A program made the position numbers and the translations under genes. The notes under the pieces are model-generated. The model was given only the letters and a program-made list of their open reading frames with translations, was not told the DNA's origin and searched no databases. Shown in pieces: positions 1 through 9,273 of a stretch of 64,000 nucleotides of DNA. This DNA is from Peribacillus sp044761665. GTDB taxonomy: Bacteria > Bacillota > Bacilli > Bacillales > DSM-1321. The stretch covers positions 1 through 64,000 of the forward strand of contig NZ_JBIWCW010000002.1 of assembly GCF_044761665.1 (NCBI RefSeq), read 5' to 3'. The stretch's first letter is position 1; every line of letters begins with the position of its first letter.

Positions 1-70
1 GAAATGTTTGACTTGCTCATTTTGCTTTTTTAATAGTGTGTGCTCACTCAAAATTTACGTTGGCGCTTTG

Positions 71-93
71 TTTTGTTCAGTTTTCAAAGAGCA
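71..93 (-). promoter_or_regulatory. rRNA operon leader, boxA-type antitermination motif
   Basis: On the minus strand this reads TGCTCTTTGAAAACTGAAC, the conserved leader motif that precedes 16S rRNA in Bacillus rrn operons. The 16S gene itself would begin to the left of base 1. An rRNA operon downstream of gyrA matches B. subtilis rrnO. The motif is seen; the role is from established rrn leaders. Confidence 0.75.
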
Positions 94-122
94 ATAAACA
101 TTCGCCCTGAAGCGACTTTAAT

Positions 123-151
123 AATATATCAAATATATTATCTCTTGTCAA
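123..151 (-). promoter_or_regulatory. rrn P2 promoter
   Basis: On the minus strand TTGACA (146-151) and TATATT (123-128) are separated by 17 bp, a near-consensus SigA promoter. It lies 30 bp upstream of the boxA-type leader and is the downstream member of a tandem pair typical of rRNA operons. Confidence 0.75.
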
Positions 152-182
152 CAACTTTTTTATCTCGCTTGTCGACTTAATT

Positions 183-211
183 AGTATATCTATTATAGCT
201 AATAAATGCAA
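183..211 (-). promoter_or_regulatory. rrn P1 promoter
   Basis: On the minus strand TTGCAT (206-211) and TATACT (183-188) are separated by 17 bp. It sits about 60 bp upstream of P2, the usual P1-P2 spacing in Bacillus rrn operons. The rest of bases 1-312 holds only the leader and AT-rich sequence; no coding region is seen. Confidence 0.65.
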
Positions 212-312
212 GTGTTATTTCAAAATAAAAAAAAGAATTCTATTTCATCTCCAGTCGGCTTCTATTTTAGCCAAAGAGGCTTACCCAGTTAATCTAGCAA
301 GCTTCCTCTGAC

Positions 313-1386
313 TCATAAGATTTCTTCTATATATAACTCTCTATTTACTCCTAAATTAATTATTTCCCCGCTATCATGTAATTGAACAAGTGGCCTAGTT
401 TGTGAGTTCGCATCAATAAATATTATCCCGGCCCTGGAACCATTGTTCAGTTTGACATTGCTACCGATAGAAAAACTAGAAAAGCCATCTAATAACGCTT
501 GAACGACTGTGATGTCGAATTTCCCAAAATTATCATGCATTATCATCTCTATAACTTTAAATGGCGATTGCTTTTTCCTATAGACTCTTTCGGATGTCAT
601 AGCATGAAAAACATCTGCCACTGCTATTATTTTCGAAAACAGGTGCATGGTTTTGGTGCGTATTTTCTGGGGATACCCACTTCCATCCAACCTCCCATGG
701 TGCTCTAGTACCGCTAACTTCACACTATCCGTAATGACGGTACTATCTTTGATCATTTGGTAACTGAAAATAGGATGATTCTGAATCTCCTGATGTTCTT
801 CCAACGTTAAAGTTGTGGTTTTATTGAGAATACCTGGTGATAATTTTGCCATCCCAGAGTCTGCTAAACATCCGCCAAGGGCTACTTGATAGACATCCGG
901 TAACTGACATTTCATTTTAAATGCAATGAATGCTCCTATTAAGCCGATTGATATTGCATGGTGATAGACATAATCTTCTTTAGTACTGTAATGATGGAGT
1001 TTTAGGATATCACTTGGTTCTTCCAGAGCTTTATCGACCAGAGGAATTAGGAACGAACGGACTAGAGCCACTTCAACCTTACTTCCTGCCTGCCAATTTT
1101 TAAAAAGCTGCTTATAGGTTTGTACGGTTTTTAAATATTGGGTGGTAAAATTAGAGATATCCTCTATATCTTCCAGTTCATTATCAATGATTTCCTTCGG
1201 AAGAAATTTTTCTCCATCAATCAATATCTTTTCAACGCTAACCTCTTCTATCAAAAATACCTGGAGGACTTCTATCAACTCTGAAGTCAATACCGTTTTT
1301 TCATTCATGATGGGTTGACTCGCATATCCCTTAACATCTTTTGAAAGTATGCAACCTTCAATCAAAAATTTAGTTTTCACCAGCAA
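313..1386 (-). CDS. HD-GYP-like domain protein with degenerate HD motif
   Basis: A 357-residue cytosolic protein with a C-terminal HD-GYP-like domain (about 135-300). HD-GYP proteins usually hydrolyse cyclic di-GMP. HH at 142-143 and the HHGRLDGSGYP block at 229-239 are present, but the core His-Asp pair reads Ala175-Asp176 (LADSGM), so a metal ligand is missing and activity is doubtful. The N-terminal 130 residues match nothing I recognise. The start is TTG, chosen because AGAGGTGAG lies at good spacing upstream; an in-frame GTG two codons on is too far from it. It stands alone between gyrA and the rRNA operon, as in several Bacillaceae. Confidence 0.75.
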   Translation of the reverse strand: MLVKTKFLIEGCILSKDVKGYASQPIMNEKTVLTSELIEVLQVFLIEEVSVEKILIDGEKFLPKEIIDNELEDIEDISNFTTQYLKTVQTYKQLFKNWQAGSKVEVALVRSFLIPLVDKALEEPSDILKLHHYSTKEDYVYHHAISIGLIGAFIAFKMKCQLPDVYQVALGGCLADSGMAKLSPGILNKTTTLTLEEHQEIQNHPIFSYQMIKDSTVITDSVKLAVLEHHGRLDGSGYPQKIRTKTMHLFSKIIAVADVFHAMTSERVYRKKQSPFKVIEMIMHDNFGKFDITVVQALLDGFSSFSIGSNVKLNNGSRAGIIFIDANSQTRPLVQLHDSGEIINLGVNRELYIEEIL

Positions 1387-1593
1387 AACTGCTCACCTCT
1401 GTAACAGTGATTTAATGTAGTTTATTTTACTAGTAAAATATGGAGTTGACCATCTTTATTTATGATTAAATACCTATATTTTTTCTTTATTTTAGGATTA
1501 TATCTATCGAAATCAAGATATAACACAACAAAAAGCCTATTTCTTTGTACCTAATATCTTATTTCCCCTTTCTTTTTATTGCTTGATTTCCAT

Positions 1594-1627
1594 AAAAAAA
1601 GATCCCAGCATAATTAGCTGAGATCCT
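1594..1627 (-). terminator. Rho-independent terminator of gyrA
   Basis: On the minus strand a 9-bp stem (GATCTCAGC with GCTGGGATC, loop TAATTAT) is followed by seven T residues, starting about 15 bp after the gyrA stop codon. Confidence 0.85.
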
Positions 1628-1641
1628 TCTTGGATTAATTT

Positions 1642-4197
1642 TTATTCTTCCGAGTCTGATTCACTCTCATCCTTCACTACATTTTCTGCATTTTCTACCG
1701 AATCTGCAACAGGAGCATTTTCTTCCATACTTTCTATTGGTTCCTCAAATTCTTCTTCTTCTTCACGTCCAACAATGGCAACCGTCGAAACATATTCATT
1801 ATCTGAAGATTCAAGACGGATAAGCTTAACACCCTGTGTATTACGACCCGTTTTGGAAATTCCTTCAACTTCCATACGAATCAATACGCCAGCAGCCGTA
1901 ATCAGCATTAAGTCCTCTTCTTCTCCTGTCACGGTTTTAACGGCAATAAGCTCACCATTTTTCTCAGTGACATTACACGTTTTGATTCCTTTACCGCCCC
2001 GGCTTTGGATACGGTATTCCTCGGCATTTGTCCTTTTACCATAACCATTTTTCGTAACGATCAAGACTTCTTCATTTTCTTCCAAGATTTCCATACCGAT
2101 TACTTCATCGGAAGCTCGTAAGGAAATACCTTTTACACCAGCAGCGGTACGCCCCATTGTGCGGACATCCGTTTCTGGGAAACGAATCATCATCCCAGCT
2201 TTTGTTCCGATGATAATTTGTTTCTCTCCATTCGTAAGTCGTACGGAAATCAGTTCGTCGTCCTCGCGAAGGCCTACAGCAATCAAACCATTATTCCGGA
2301 TATTGGCGAAAGATGATAGTGGCGTACGCTTGGATATCCCGTGCCTTGTTGTAAAGAATAGATACCAATCACTAGCAAATTCCTTTACCGGGATGATTGC
2401 ATTGACCCACTCACCTTTATCAACTTCTAACAAGTTGATAAGTGGCAGCCCTTTTGCTGTACGTCCATATTCGGGTATTTCATATCCTTTAGTTCGATAG
2501 ACTTTCCCTTTATTGGTAAAGAATAATAATGTATCGTGGGTCGAAGTCGTTAATAGATGATCGACAAAGTCATCAGCATTCGTACCCATACCCTGTATGC
2601 CTCGTCCACCGCGTTTTTGACTACGGTACGTAGTTGCAGGCAAGCGTTTGATATAGCCGTTATGGGTCAGTGTCACGATAATGTTTTCCTCTGGGATTAA
2701 ATCTTCATCCTCTAGGCTCTCAAATCCTACTAATGTGATTTCAGTTCTCCGTTTATCATTAAAGCGGTCTTTAATTTCAAGAAGCTCTTCACGAATAATT
2801 TCAAGAACCTTTTCATCATTGGCAAGAACCGATTTATATTCTGCGATTAACGCCATTAACGTTTGGTATTCCTCTTCGATTTTTTCCCTTTCCAAACCAG
2901 TTAAGCGCTGTAGACGCATATCTAAAATAGCTTGGGCTTGTTTTTCCGAAAGCGAAAATTGTGTCATTAGCCCTTCACGAGCTAACTCGGTGGTTTGCGA
3001 ACCACGAATTAATGTAATGACGGCATCCAAATTATCGAGAGCAACGCGCAACCCTTCTAATATGTGTGCACGAGCTTCCGCTTTTCTTAATTCGAATTCC
3101 GTTCTACGCCGAATGACGATTTTTTGATGTTCTAAATAGTGATAGAGGCATTCCTTTAAGTTCAGGACTTTAGGTTGTCCATCAACCAAAGCAAGTAGGT
3201 TGATTCCAAAGGTCGTCTGCATAGCGGTATGCTTGTAAAGATTATTTAAAAGGACATTTGCATTTACGTCCTTCCGAAGTTCCATGACAATACGCATGCC
3301 GTTACGATCTGATTCGTCCCTTAAATCGGTAATTCCCTCGATTTTCTTATCACGGGCAAGCTCGGCTATTTTTTCAATCAACCTTGCCTTGTTCACTTGA
3401 TAAGGTATTTCGTTAACAACGATGACTTGCTTACCATTGGATTTCTCTTCGATTTCCACTCTAGCCCTCTGAATGATAGAGCCTTTTCCAGTTTCGTAGG
3501 CTTTTCTAATGCCACTACGTCCCAATATCAGGCCGGCAGTCGGGAAATCCGGTCCAGGAATGTATTCCATCAACTCTGGAATCGTGATTTCAGGATTTTT
3601 ACTTAAAGCCAGCACACCATCTATAATCTCCCCTAATTGGTGAGGTGGTATATTGGTAGCCATTCCGACTGCTATCCCAGATGAACCATTCACTAAAAGG
3701 TTAGGGAAACGTGCTGGCATTACAGCAGGTTCTCTCTCTGAACCATCATAGTTATCTTGGTAGTCAACCGTATCTTTATTTAAATCCCGAAGCAGTTCCA
3801 TGGAAATCTTCGACATTCTCGCTTCTGTATAACGCATGGCGGCCGCTTGGTCACCATCGACCGAACCGAAATTCCCGTGGCCATCAACTAGCATATAGCG
3901 ATAATTAAAAGGCTGTGCCATCCGGACCATCGTTTCATACACTGCAGAATCACCATGCGGGTGATACTTACCAATTACTTCACCGACGATACGGGCGGAT
4001 TTTTTAAATGGTTTATCCGAAGTCATTCCCAGGTCATTCATTGCATAAAGGATTCTTCTGTGGACCGGTTTCAAACCGTCCCTTACATCAGGCAAAGCCC
4101 GAGAAACGATAACACTCATTGCATAATCCAAAAATGACGTTCGCATCTCGGTACTTATATTTATTTCTTTTACACCTGATCTTTCATTTTCTGACAT
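1642..4197 (-). CDS. gyrA: DNA gyrase subunit A
   Basis: GyrA (851 aa) is the breakage-reunion subunit of DNA gyrase, acting with GyrB to introduce negative supercoils using ATP. The N-terminal winged helix with catalytic Tyr in AAMRYTEARM, the tower and coiled-coil, and the C-terminal beta-pinwheel with repeated GRG/GKG blades and the GyrA box QKRGGRG are all visible. The quinolone region reads HPHGDSAVYE, with wild-type Ser and Glu. A long acidic tail ends the protein, which is about 30 residues longer than B. subtilis GyrA. An AGGAGG site lies 8 bp before the ATG. It follows gyrB by 96 bp and ends in a terminator. Confidence 0.98.
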   Translation of the reverse strand: MSENERSGVKEINISTEMRTSFLDYAMSVIVSRALPDVRDGLKPVHRRILYAMNDLGMTSDKPFKKSARIVGEVIGKYHPHGDSAVYETMVRMAQPFNYRYMLVDGHGNFGSVDGDQAAAMRYTEARMSKISMELLRDLNKDTVDYQDNYDGSEREPAVMPARFPNLLVNGSSGIAVGMATNIPPHQLGEIIDGVLALSKNPEITIPELMEYIPGPDFPTAGLILGRSGIRKAYETGKGSIIQRARVEIEEKSNGKQVIVVNEIPYQVNKARLIEKIAELARDKKIEGITDLRDESDRNGMRIVMELRKDVNANVLLNNLYKHTAMQTTFGINLLALVDGQPKVLNLKECLYHYLEHQKIVIRRRTEFELRKAEARAHILEGLRVALDNLDAVITLIRGSQTTELAREGLMTQFSLSEKQAQAILDMRLQRLTGLEREKIEEEYQTLMALIAEYKSVLANDEKVLEIIREELLEIKDRFNDKRRTEITLVGFESLEDEDLIPEENIIVTLTHNGYIKRLPATTYRSQKRGGRGIQGMGTNADDFVDHLLTTSTHDTLLFFTNKGKVYRTKGYEIPEYGRTAKGLPLINLLEVDKGEWVNAIIPVKEFASDWYLFFTTRHGISKRTPLSSFANIRNNGLIAVGLREDDELISVRLTNGEKQIIIGTKAGMMIRFPETDVRTMGRTAAGVKGISLRASDEVIGMEILEENEEVLIVTKNGYGKRTNAEEYRIQSRGGKGIKTCNVTEKNGELIAVKTVTGEEEDLMLITAAGVLIRMEVEGISKTGRNTQGVKLIRLESSDNEYVSTVAIVGREEEEEFEEPIESMEENAPVADSVENAENVVKDESESDSEE

Positions 4198-4293
4198 GGA
4201 GCCAACCTCCTATATAAAGCTTTTACTCTCATTTTTCAAACTGATCGTGCACTATGTAAAAGAACAGGACATATCCTCATCCTGTCAAAAAAA

Positions 4294-6225
4294 TCAAATA
4301 TCTAGATTTTTTACATAAATCGCATTTTCTTCAATGAAGTTACGTCGCGGCTCTACCTTGTCTCCCATCAACATCTCGAAAGTTTCATCTGCCTCGGCAG
4401 CGTCTTTCAAACTAACTTGGAGCAGTGTTCTTGTATCTGGGCTCATGGTTGTATCCCATAGTTGCTCTGGATTCATTTCCCCCAACCCTTTATAACGCTG
4501 CATGTTAGGCTTCGGAGTGCTTGGCAGGTTTGCCAAGATTTGTTCAAGCTCCCGGTCATTATAGGCATAGTCCACTTTTTTCCCCTGTTGAATTTTGAAA
4601 AGAGGTGGCTGGGCGATATAAATATAACCATACTCGATAATTTTTCTCATATAGCGGTAGAAGAATGTCAGCATTAACGTTCTGATATGGGCACCATCTA
4701 CATCGGCATCGGTCATGATGACTATTTTATGGTATCTTGCTTTCTCAATGTTAAATTCATCACCGATACCCGTTCCAAGTGCTGTAATAATCGTACCAAT
4801 TTCCTCGTTATGAAGAATTCGATCCAAACGGGCTTTCTCTACGTTTAGAATTTTACCTCTTAGTGGCAAAATAGCTTGGAAATGACGGTCACGACCTTGT
4901 TTAGCAGAACCTCCCGCCGAGTTTCCTTCCACGATATACAGTTCGCTGATACTTGGGTCCTTCGAGGAACAATCTGCTAGTTTCCCTGGTAGATTGGAGA
5001 CCTCCAAGGCACTTTTTCTTCTTGTTAACTCACGGGCTTTCTTGGCAGCCATCCGTGCTCTTGCAGCCATAAGTCCTTTATCAATGATTTTTCTGGCAAC
5101 GGAAGGATTTTCGTATAAGAAAGAGTCCAACCTTTCTGAAAGAATGGAATCCGTAACGGTTCTTACCTCGGAATTACCCAGTTTGGTTTTTGTTTGTCCT
5201 TCGAATTGCGGTTCAGGATGCTTAATGGAAATGATGGCCGTTAGACCTTCACGCACATCTTCACCTGAAAAATTGGAGTCCGCTTCTTTTAACAGGCTAT
5301 TTTTCCGGGCATAATCATTAATCACTCGGGTCAATGCAGTCTTGAAGCCTGATTCATGCGTACCGCCTTCATACGTATGAATATTATTCGCAAAAGAAAA
5401 GACGTTACTGATATAGCTATCATTGTATTGTAAAGCTAACTCGACAGTAATGCCGTCCCGCTCACCTTCCATGAAGATTGGCTCCTCATGTAGCACTTGT
5501 TTTGAACGGTTCAAATGCTCCACGTAAGACTTAATGCCGCCCTCATAGTGGAATTCCTTAATTTTTTCTTCTTCTTCACGCTTGTCTTCTATGACCAGTT
5601 TCAAGCCTTTATTCAAGAATGCTAGCTCACGAATACGAGTGGCTAATGTATCGAAGTCATATTCCAAGGATTCCGTGAAGATTTCTGAATCCGGTATGAA
5701 ATGGACCGTCGTGCCCGTATGATCGGTTTCGCCTATAACCTTCAGATCTTCTTTAGGTACGCCCCGATTAAATTGCTGATAATGTATTTTTCCATCGCGA
5801 TGAACAAATACTTCTAAAACAGTCGAAAGGGCATTTACGACTGAGGCACCTACGCCATGCAGACCTCCGGAAACCTTATAGCCTCCGCCGCCAAATTTCC
5901 CACCAGCATGAAGGACCGTCATGATGACCTCTACGGCAGGACGTCCCATTTTTTCGTGGATACCTACTGGAATACCACGGCCATTATCGACAACGGTAAT
6001 ACTGTTGTCTGCTTCGATCGTGACTTTGATTTCATCACAAAAACCTGCTAGCGCTTCATCAATACTATTATCGACAATTTCCCAAACAAGATGGTGAAGT
6101 CCTTTTGCAGACGTGGTACCGATATACATGCCGGGACGCTTACGTACTGCTTCTAAGCCTTCTAAAACCTGTATCTGATTCTCATCGTATGCCTGAGCTT
6201 GTACTTCTTTTTGTTCCATTGTCAT
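4294..6225 (-). CDS. gyrB: DNA gyrase subunit B, QRDR Asp-to-Asn
   Basis: GyrB (643 aa) supplies the ATPase and TOPRIM parts of gyrase. The GHKL ATPase (about 10-225, GGLHGVGASVVNALS), transducer, and TOPRIM with DADVDGAHI and the C-terminal QRYKGLGEM are all present. The TOPRIM motif usually written EGDSAGGSAKQG reads EGNSAGGSAKQG here (Asn435, codon at 4921-4923), a position where E. coli D426N and S. aureus D437N give quinolone resistance. A longer reading starts at GTG 6234, but that GTG is part of the ribosome binding site AGGTGA, so ATG 6225 is chosen; ATG 6219 is also possible. It follows remB in the origin operon. Confidence 0.97.
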   Translation of the reverse strand: MTMEQKEVQAQAYDENQIQVLEGLEAVRKRPGMYIGTTSAKGLHHLVWEIVDNSIDEALAGFCDEIKVTIEADNSITVVDNGRGIPVGIHEKMGRPAVEVIMTVLHAGGKFGGGGYKVSGGLHGVGASVVNALSTVLEVFVHRDGKIHYQQFNRGVPKEDLKVIGETDHTGTTVHFIPDSEIFTESLEYDFDTLATRIRELAFLNKGLKLVIEDKREEEEKIKEFHYEGGIKSYVEHLNRSKQVLHEEPIFMEGERDGITVELALQYNDSYISNVFSFANNIHTYEGGTHESGFKTALTRVINDYARKNSLLKEADSNFSGEDVREGLTAIISIKHPEPQFEGQTKTKLGNSEVRTVTDSILSERLDSFLYENPSVARKIIDKGLMAARARMAAKKARELTRRKSALEVSNLPGKLADCSSKDPSISELYIVEGNSAGGSAKQGRDRHFQAILPLRGKILNVEKARLDRILHNEEIGTIITALGTGIGDEFNIEKARYHKIVIMTDADVDGAHIRTLMLTFFYRYMRKIIEYGYIYIAQPPLFKIQQGKKVDYAYNDRELEQILANLPSTPKPNMQRYKGLGEMNPEQLWDTTMSPDTRTLLQVSLKDAAEADETFEMLMGDKVEPRRNFIEENAIYVKNLDI

Positions 6226-6295
6226 ACGTATCACCTACACTTTTCTTTTGGCATTTATCACTTTTAAAGGATTACTCTAAACATCTATAAAGCAT

Positions 6296-6547
6296 TTATT
6301 CATCGATTAATGACGGTGACTGCTGTGAGCGCCTTTTCAGCGTGACTGAGGCAAGCGGCGAATAATAAACCTGCTTTTCTGTCACTACAATCGATTTAAC
6401 CGAGTTTTTTGTTAAATGAGAGATTGCATCTACCCTTTTCTCCAAGAATTCATCGAATATCGGAGAAGATTGAAGCATCTTTTTATCTAGAATAGCTATG
6501 ATATCGTCCGTTTTCACAAGAATATCCTCACCAATATGGAGATACAT
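6296..6547 (-). CDS. remB: Extracellular matrix regulatory protein RemB (DUF370)
   Basis: An 83-residue DUF370 protein matching B. subtilis RemB/YaaB in its start MYLHIGED, the SIVVT block and the YYSPL..S.TLK.R motif. RemA-type paralogues bind DNA and activate matrix and osmoprotection genes; the role of RemB is less clear. The basic C-terminal stretch TLKRRSQQ fits nucleic-acid contact. It sits 12 bp after recF and before gyrB, its conserved position in Bacillus. No separate promoter was seen. Confidence 0.9.
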   Translation of the reverse strand: MYLHIGEDILVKTDDIIAILDKKMLQSSPIFDEFLEKRVDAISHLTKNSVKSIVVTEKQVYYSPLASVTLKRRSQQSPSLIDE

Positions 6548-6559
6548 GCCTTCACCTCG

Positions 6560-7678
6560 TTATTTAACCTTGTTTATACTGCCTTCACTCACATAAAAGG
6601 TGGACGCTTCTCTTAGGGTTTGGTGATCGATTCCGTCAACAGAAGGAGTCGTCACAAATGTCTGCACTTTTCCTTGTATCGTATTTAGCAAGTGAGATTG
6701 ACGGTAATCGTCAAGTTCGGATAACACATCATCCAATAATAAAATCGGATATTCTCCGATTTCTTCATGAATCAATTCAATTTCAGCAAGTTTCAAGGAA
6801 AGAGCAGTCGTACGCTGTTGCCCCTGGGAACCATAGGTCTGAACATCACGGTCATTCACATAAAATATCAAGTCATCCCGATGAGGTCCTATCAGTGTTA
6901 CGCCCCGTTCAATTTCTCTTGCTTTTATTTTATCAAATTTTTCTGTGTATACTTCTATTATTTTCGTCAAAATCATGGATTCTGATACATCAAGCGACGG
7001 TTTATATTGGATTTTCAATACTTCTAAATTCCTGGAGATACCTGAATGAATCGGCTCAGCCCATTGCTGAAGCTTGGAAAGAAAGTGAAACCTTCTTTCG
7101 ACAATTTTCGCTGCATACTGAATAATCTGGTCAGTTAATACACCCAGCATCGCCTCATCCTTTTGTTTACGGGTCTGCAGAAGTTTTAAGTAATGATTTC
7201 TTTGTTGAAGTATTTTATGATATTGGCTCATATCATGAAGGTATACGGGAGAAACCTGGCCAATTTCCATATCTATAAAACGGCGTCTGACTTGAGGACT
7301 TCCCTTTACGAGATTAAGGTCCTCAGGAGCAAACATGACCACATTCATATTGCCGACATACTGACTTAATTTCCTTTGCTCAATATGGTTACATTTCGCC
7401 TTTTTACCTTTTTTTGAAATGGTCAGCTCGAGTGGGATTGATGTATTTCTTTTTCTTACTCTGCCTTCTATTTTAGCATACTCTTCATCCCAGCGAATAA
7501 GTTCTTTATCATTTGAAGTCCTGTGGGATTTTGCCATCGCTAAAACAAAAATGGATTCCATGACATTTGTTTTGCCTTGAGCATTTTCCCCAAGGATAAC
7601 ATTGACCTTATTTTCAAAGGTAAGGTCTAATTCGGTATAGTTGCGGTAGTTTTTCAAGCTTATATTTTCAATATACAT
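6560..7678 (-). CDS. recF: DNA replication and repair protein RecF
   Basis: RecF (372 aa) is an SMC-like ATPase that helps RecOR load RecA on gapped DNA and acts at stalled forks. Walker A GENAQGKTN at 30-38, the signature region around YGSQGQQRT, and Walker B LLLDDVLSELD near 305-316 are visible. The length is standard. The ATG start has a purine-rich GGGAAGAG site. It lies 21 bp after yaaA in the operon, between dnaN and gyrB as in B. subtilis. Confidence 0.97.
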   Translation of the reverse strand: MYIENISLKNYRNYTELDLTFENKVNVILGENAQGKTNVMESIFVLAMAKSHRTSNDKELIRWDEEYAKIEGRVRKRNTSIPLELTISKKGKKAKCNHIEQRKLSQYVGNMNVVMFAPEDLNLVKGSPQVRRRFIDMEIGQVSPVYLHDMSQYHKILQQRNHYLKLLQTRKQKDEAMLGVLTDQIIQYAAKIVERRFHFLSKLQQWAEPIHSGISRNLEVLKIQYKPSLDVSESMILTKIIEVYTEKFDKIKAREIERGVTLIGPHRDDLIFYVNDRDVQTYGSQGQQRTTALSLKLAEIELIHEEIGEYPILLLDDVLSELDDYRQSHLLNTIQGKVQTFVTTPSVDGIDHQTLREASTFYVSEGSINKVK

Positions 7679-7699
7679 GATCCGCTCTTCCCTTATGTT

Positions 7700-7912
7700 T
7701 TAGCTTGTTATCGTGAAGGTGCCGAATTCAGGAATTTCTATCTTATCCCCTGATCGTAACTTTCTTCCTCGTCTCACGTCTAATTCGCCGTTAATGAAAA
7801 CTTCATATTCACTTAAAAACCATTTTGACATTCCGCCGCTTTGAATTAAATCGGCTACTTTCAAGAATTGTCCTAGTGTGATATATTCCGTGTTTATTTT
7901 TATTGAGTCCAT
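7700..7912 (-). CDS. yaaA: S4-domain RNA-binding protein YaaA
   Basis: A 70-residue S4-like protein (ITLGQFLKVADLIQSGGMSKWFLSE and RRGRKLRSGDKIEIP) matching B. subtilis YaaA, which is linked to late 50S subunit assembly. A longer reading uses GTG at 7924, but GTGAGG sits there as the ribosome binding site 6 bp before ATG 7912, and that start gives the usual length. It is the first gene after a good promoter in the dnaN-yaaA gap, so yaaA-recF-remB-gyrB may be transcribed separately from dnaA-dnaN. Confidence 0.93.
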   Translation of the reverse strand: MDSIKINTEYITLGQFLKVADLIQSGGMSKWFLSEYEVFINGELDVRRGRKLRSGDKIEIPEFGTFTITS

Positions 7913-7951
7913 TCGGTGCCTCACTCATTTCTAAGTAGTCTGTAATACTTT

Positions 7952-7980
7952 ATTTTACTAAATAAATCGGATTAAGACAA
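7952..7980 (-). promoter_or_regulatory. SigA promoter for yaaA-recF-remB-gyrB
   Basis: On the minus strand TTGTCT (7975-7980) and TAAAAT (7952-7957) are 17 bp apart, about 40 bp upstream of the yaaA start and downstream of the dnaN terminator. Confidence 0.65.
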
Positions 7981-8051
7981 AGTAAAGCTTTTGTACATCC
8001 TTTTTTTTACAGGTGACCCTCCTGAGAAGTCCACGGTATTTATATATTTTA

Positions 8052-8090
8052 AAAAAAATTAAAGACCCGCTAATCAGGTCTTTAATTTTT
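8052..8090 (-). terminator. Terminator after dnaN
   Basis: On the minus strand ATTAAAGACC pairs with GGGTCTTTAAT around a short loop and is followed by a T run. It begins about 14 bp after the dnaN stop codon. Confidence 0.8.
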
Positions 8091-8103
8091 CGAACATATT
8101 ATT

Positions 8104-9240
8104 TTAATAAGTTCTTACAGGCAGAATCAATTGGAGCATGGATTCATCATGTAGCGGTCGAATAACGAATGGACGCATAGCCCCGGTGAAATTGATTTTA
8201 ATGTCCGTTCCTTCCAAAGCCTTCAAGGCATCCATGACAAATTTTGCACTGAAGGATATTTTTAAATCTTCCCCTTCAATGGCTTCAGCTTGTACTTCTT
8301 CACTTACTTTACCTATTTCCGGTGTATTGGAAGATACCTCAATAATGCGGCCTTCAACGGTTGTTAACTTAACCACATTATTTCTTCCTTCTCTAGCTAA
8401 TAAAGAGGCCCGGTCAATCGCTTGCAAGAAATCTTTCGTGTGGACTATCACATCTGTTTTGCTATCCGTAGGGATCAATCGGGAAGTATCTGGGTAGTTC
8501 CCTTCTAGTAGACGCGAGAAGAACAATAAATTTTCTGCTTTGAATAAAACTTGGTTATCCGTTATGACGATTTCGATAAGTTCGTTCGTATCATCAAGGA
8601 TTTTACTCAATTCACTCAGGCTTTTCCCAGGAATGACGACACTATAGGCTCCATTAATTTTATTTTCTATTTTCGCTGTCCTCATGGCCAACCTGTGACT
8701 ATCTGTTGCAATACAGGTTAGTTCGTCATTTTCGACCCTCAAGTTTACACCTGTTAAGATAGGTCGTGTTTCTGAGGTGGACACTGCAAACCCGGTTTGA
8801 CGAATCAGGGTTTTTAAAAGGTCTGTGGGAAGTTTAAAGATATTTTCTTCTTCGATGATCGGTAAATGAGGATATTCTTCAGGATCCAGTCCATTTAGGT
8901 TGAATTCCGCTTTACCAGATCGAATAATGGTTTGGAAATTATTTTGAACTTCTATTTCTACAGTATCCATCGGCAACTTTTTGACAATTTCACTGAAAAA
9001 GCGAGCATTTAAGACAATGCCTCCGCTGCTTTTCACTTCAACAATCTCATCACCATCTACCTCGGCTGGAATGAATGATTGAATGGAAATATCAGAGTCA
9101 CTTCCCGTTAATGTAACGCCTTCTGTTGTAACGCTTATTTTTATCCCCGTTAAAATAGGAATCGTGGTTCTTGACGTGACAGCTTTCATTACTTCTTGGA
9201 CACTATGAACTAATCGATCTCTTTGAATTACGAATCTCAT
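8104..9240 (-). CDS. dnaN: DNA polymerase III beta sliding clamp
   Basis: DnaN (378 aa) forms the dimeric ring that tethers DNA polymerase to the template. The start MRFVIQRDRLVHSVQEV, three clamp repeats and the C-terminal MRPFVIRP...QLILPVRTY are standard. A reading 12 codons longer exists, but the strong TTGGAGGA site 6 bp before ATG 9240 and the family length select this start. The AT-rich origin unwinding region lies immediately upstream, so the dnaN leader and the origin overlap. Confidence 0.97.
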   Translation of the reverse strand: MRFVIQRDRLVHSVQEVMKAVTSRTTIPILTGIKISVTTEGVTLTGSDSDISIQSFIPAEVDGDEIVEVKSSGGIVLNARFFSEIVKKLPMDTVEIEVQNNFQTIIRSGKAEFNLNGLDPEEYPHLPIIEEENIFKLPTDLLKTLIRQTGFAVSTSETRPILTGVNLRVENDELTCIATDSHRLAMRTAKIENKINGAYSVVIPGKSLSELSKILDDTNELIEIVITDNQVLFKAENLLFFSRLLEGNYPDTSRLIPTDSKTDVIVHTKDFLQAIDRASLLAREGRNNVVKLTTVEGRIIEVSSNTPEIGKVSEEVQAEAIEGEDLKISFSAKFVMDALKALEGTDIKINFTGAMRPFVIRPLHDESMLQLILPVRTY

Positions 9241-9273
9241 GTTCCATCCTCCAATTTTAATTGCCAAAACGGG

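Noticed and set aside
6226..6234. GTG upstream start for gyrB
   Set aside because: The GTG is part of the AGGTGA ribosome binding site of the downstream ATG.
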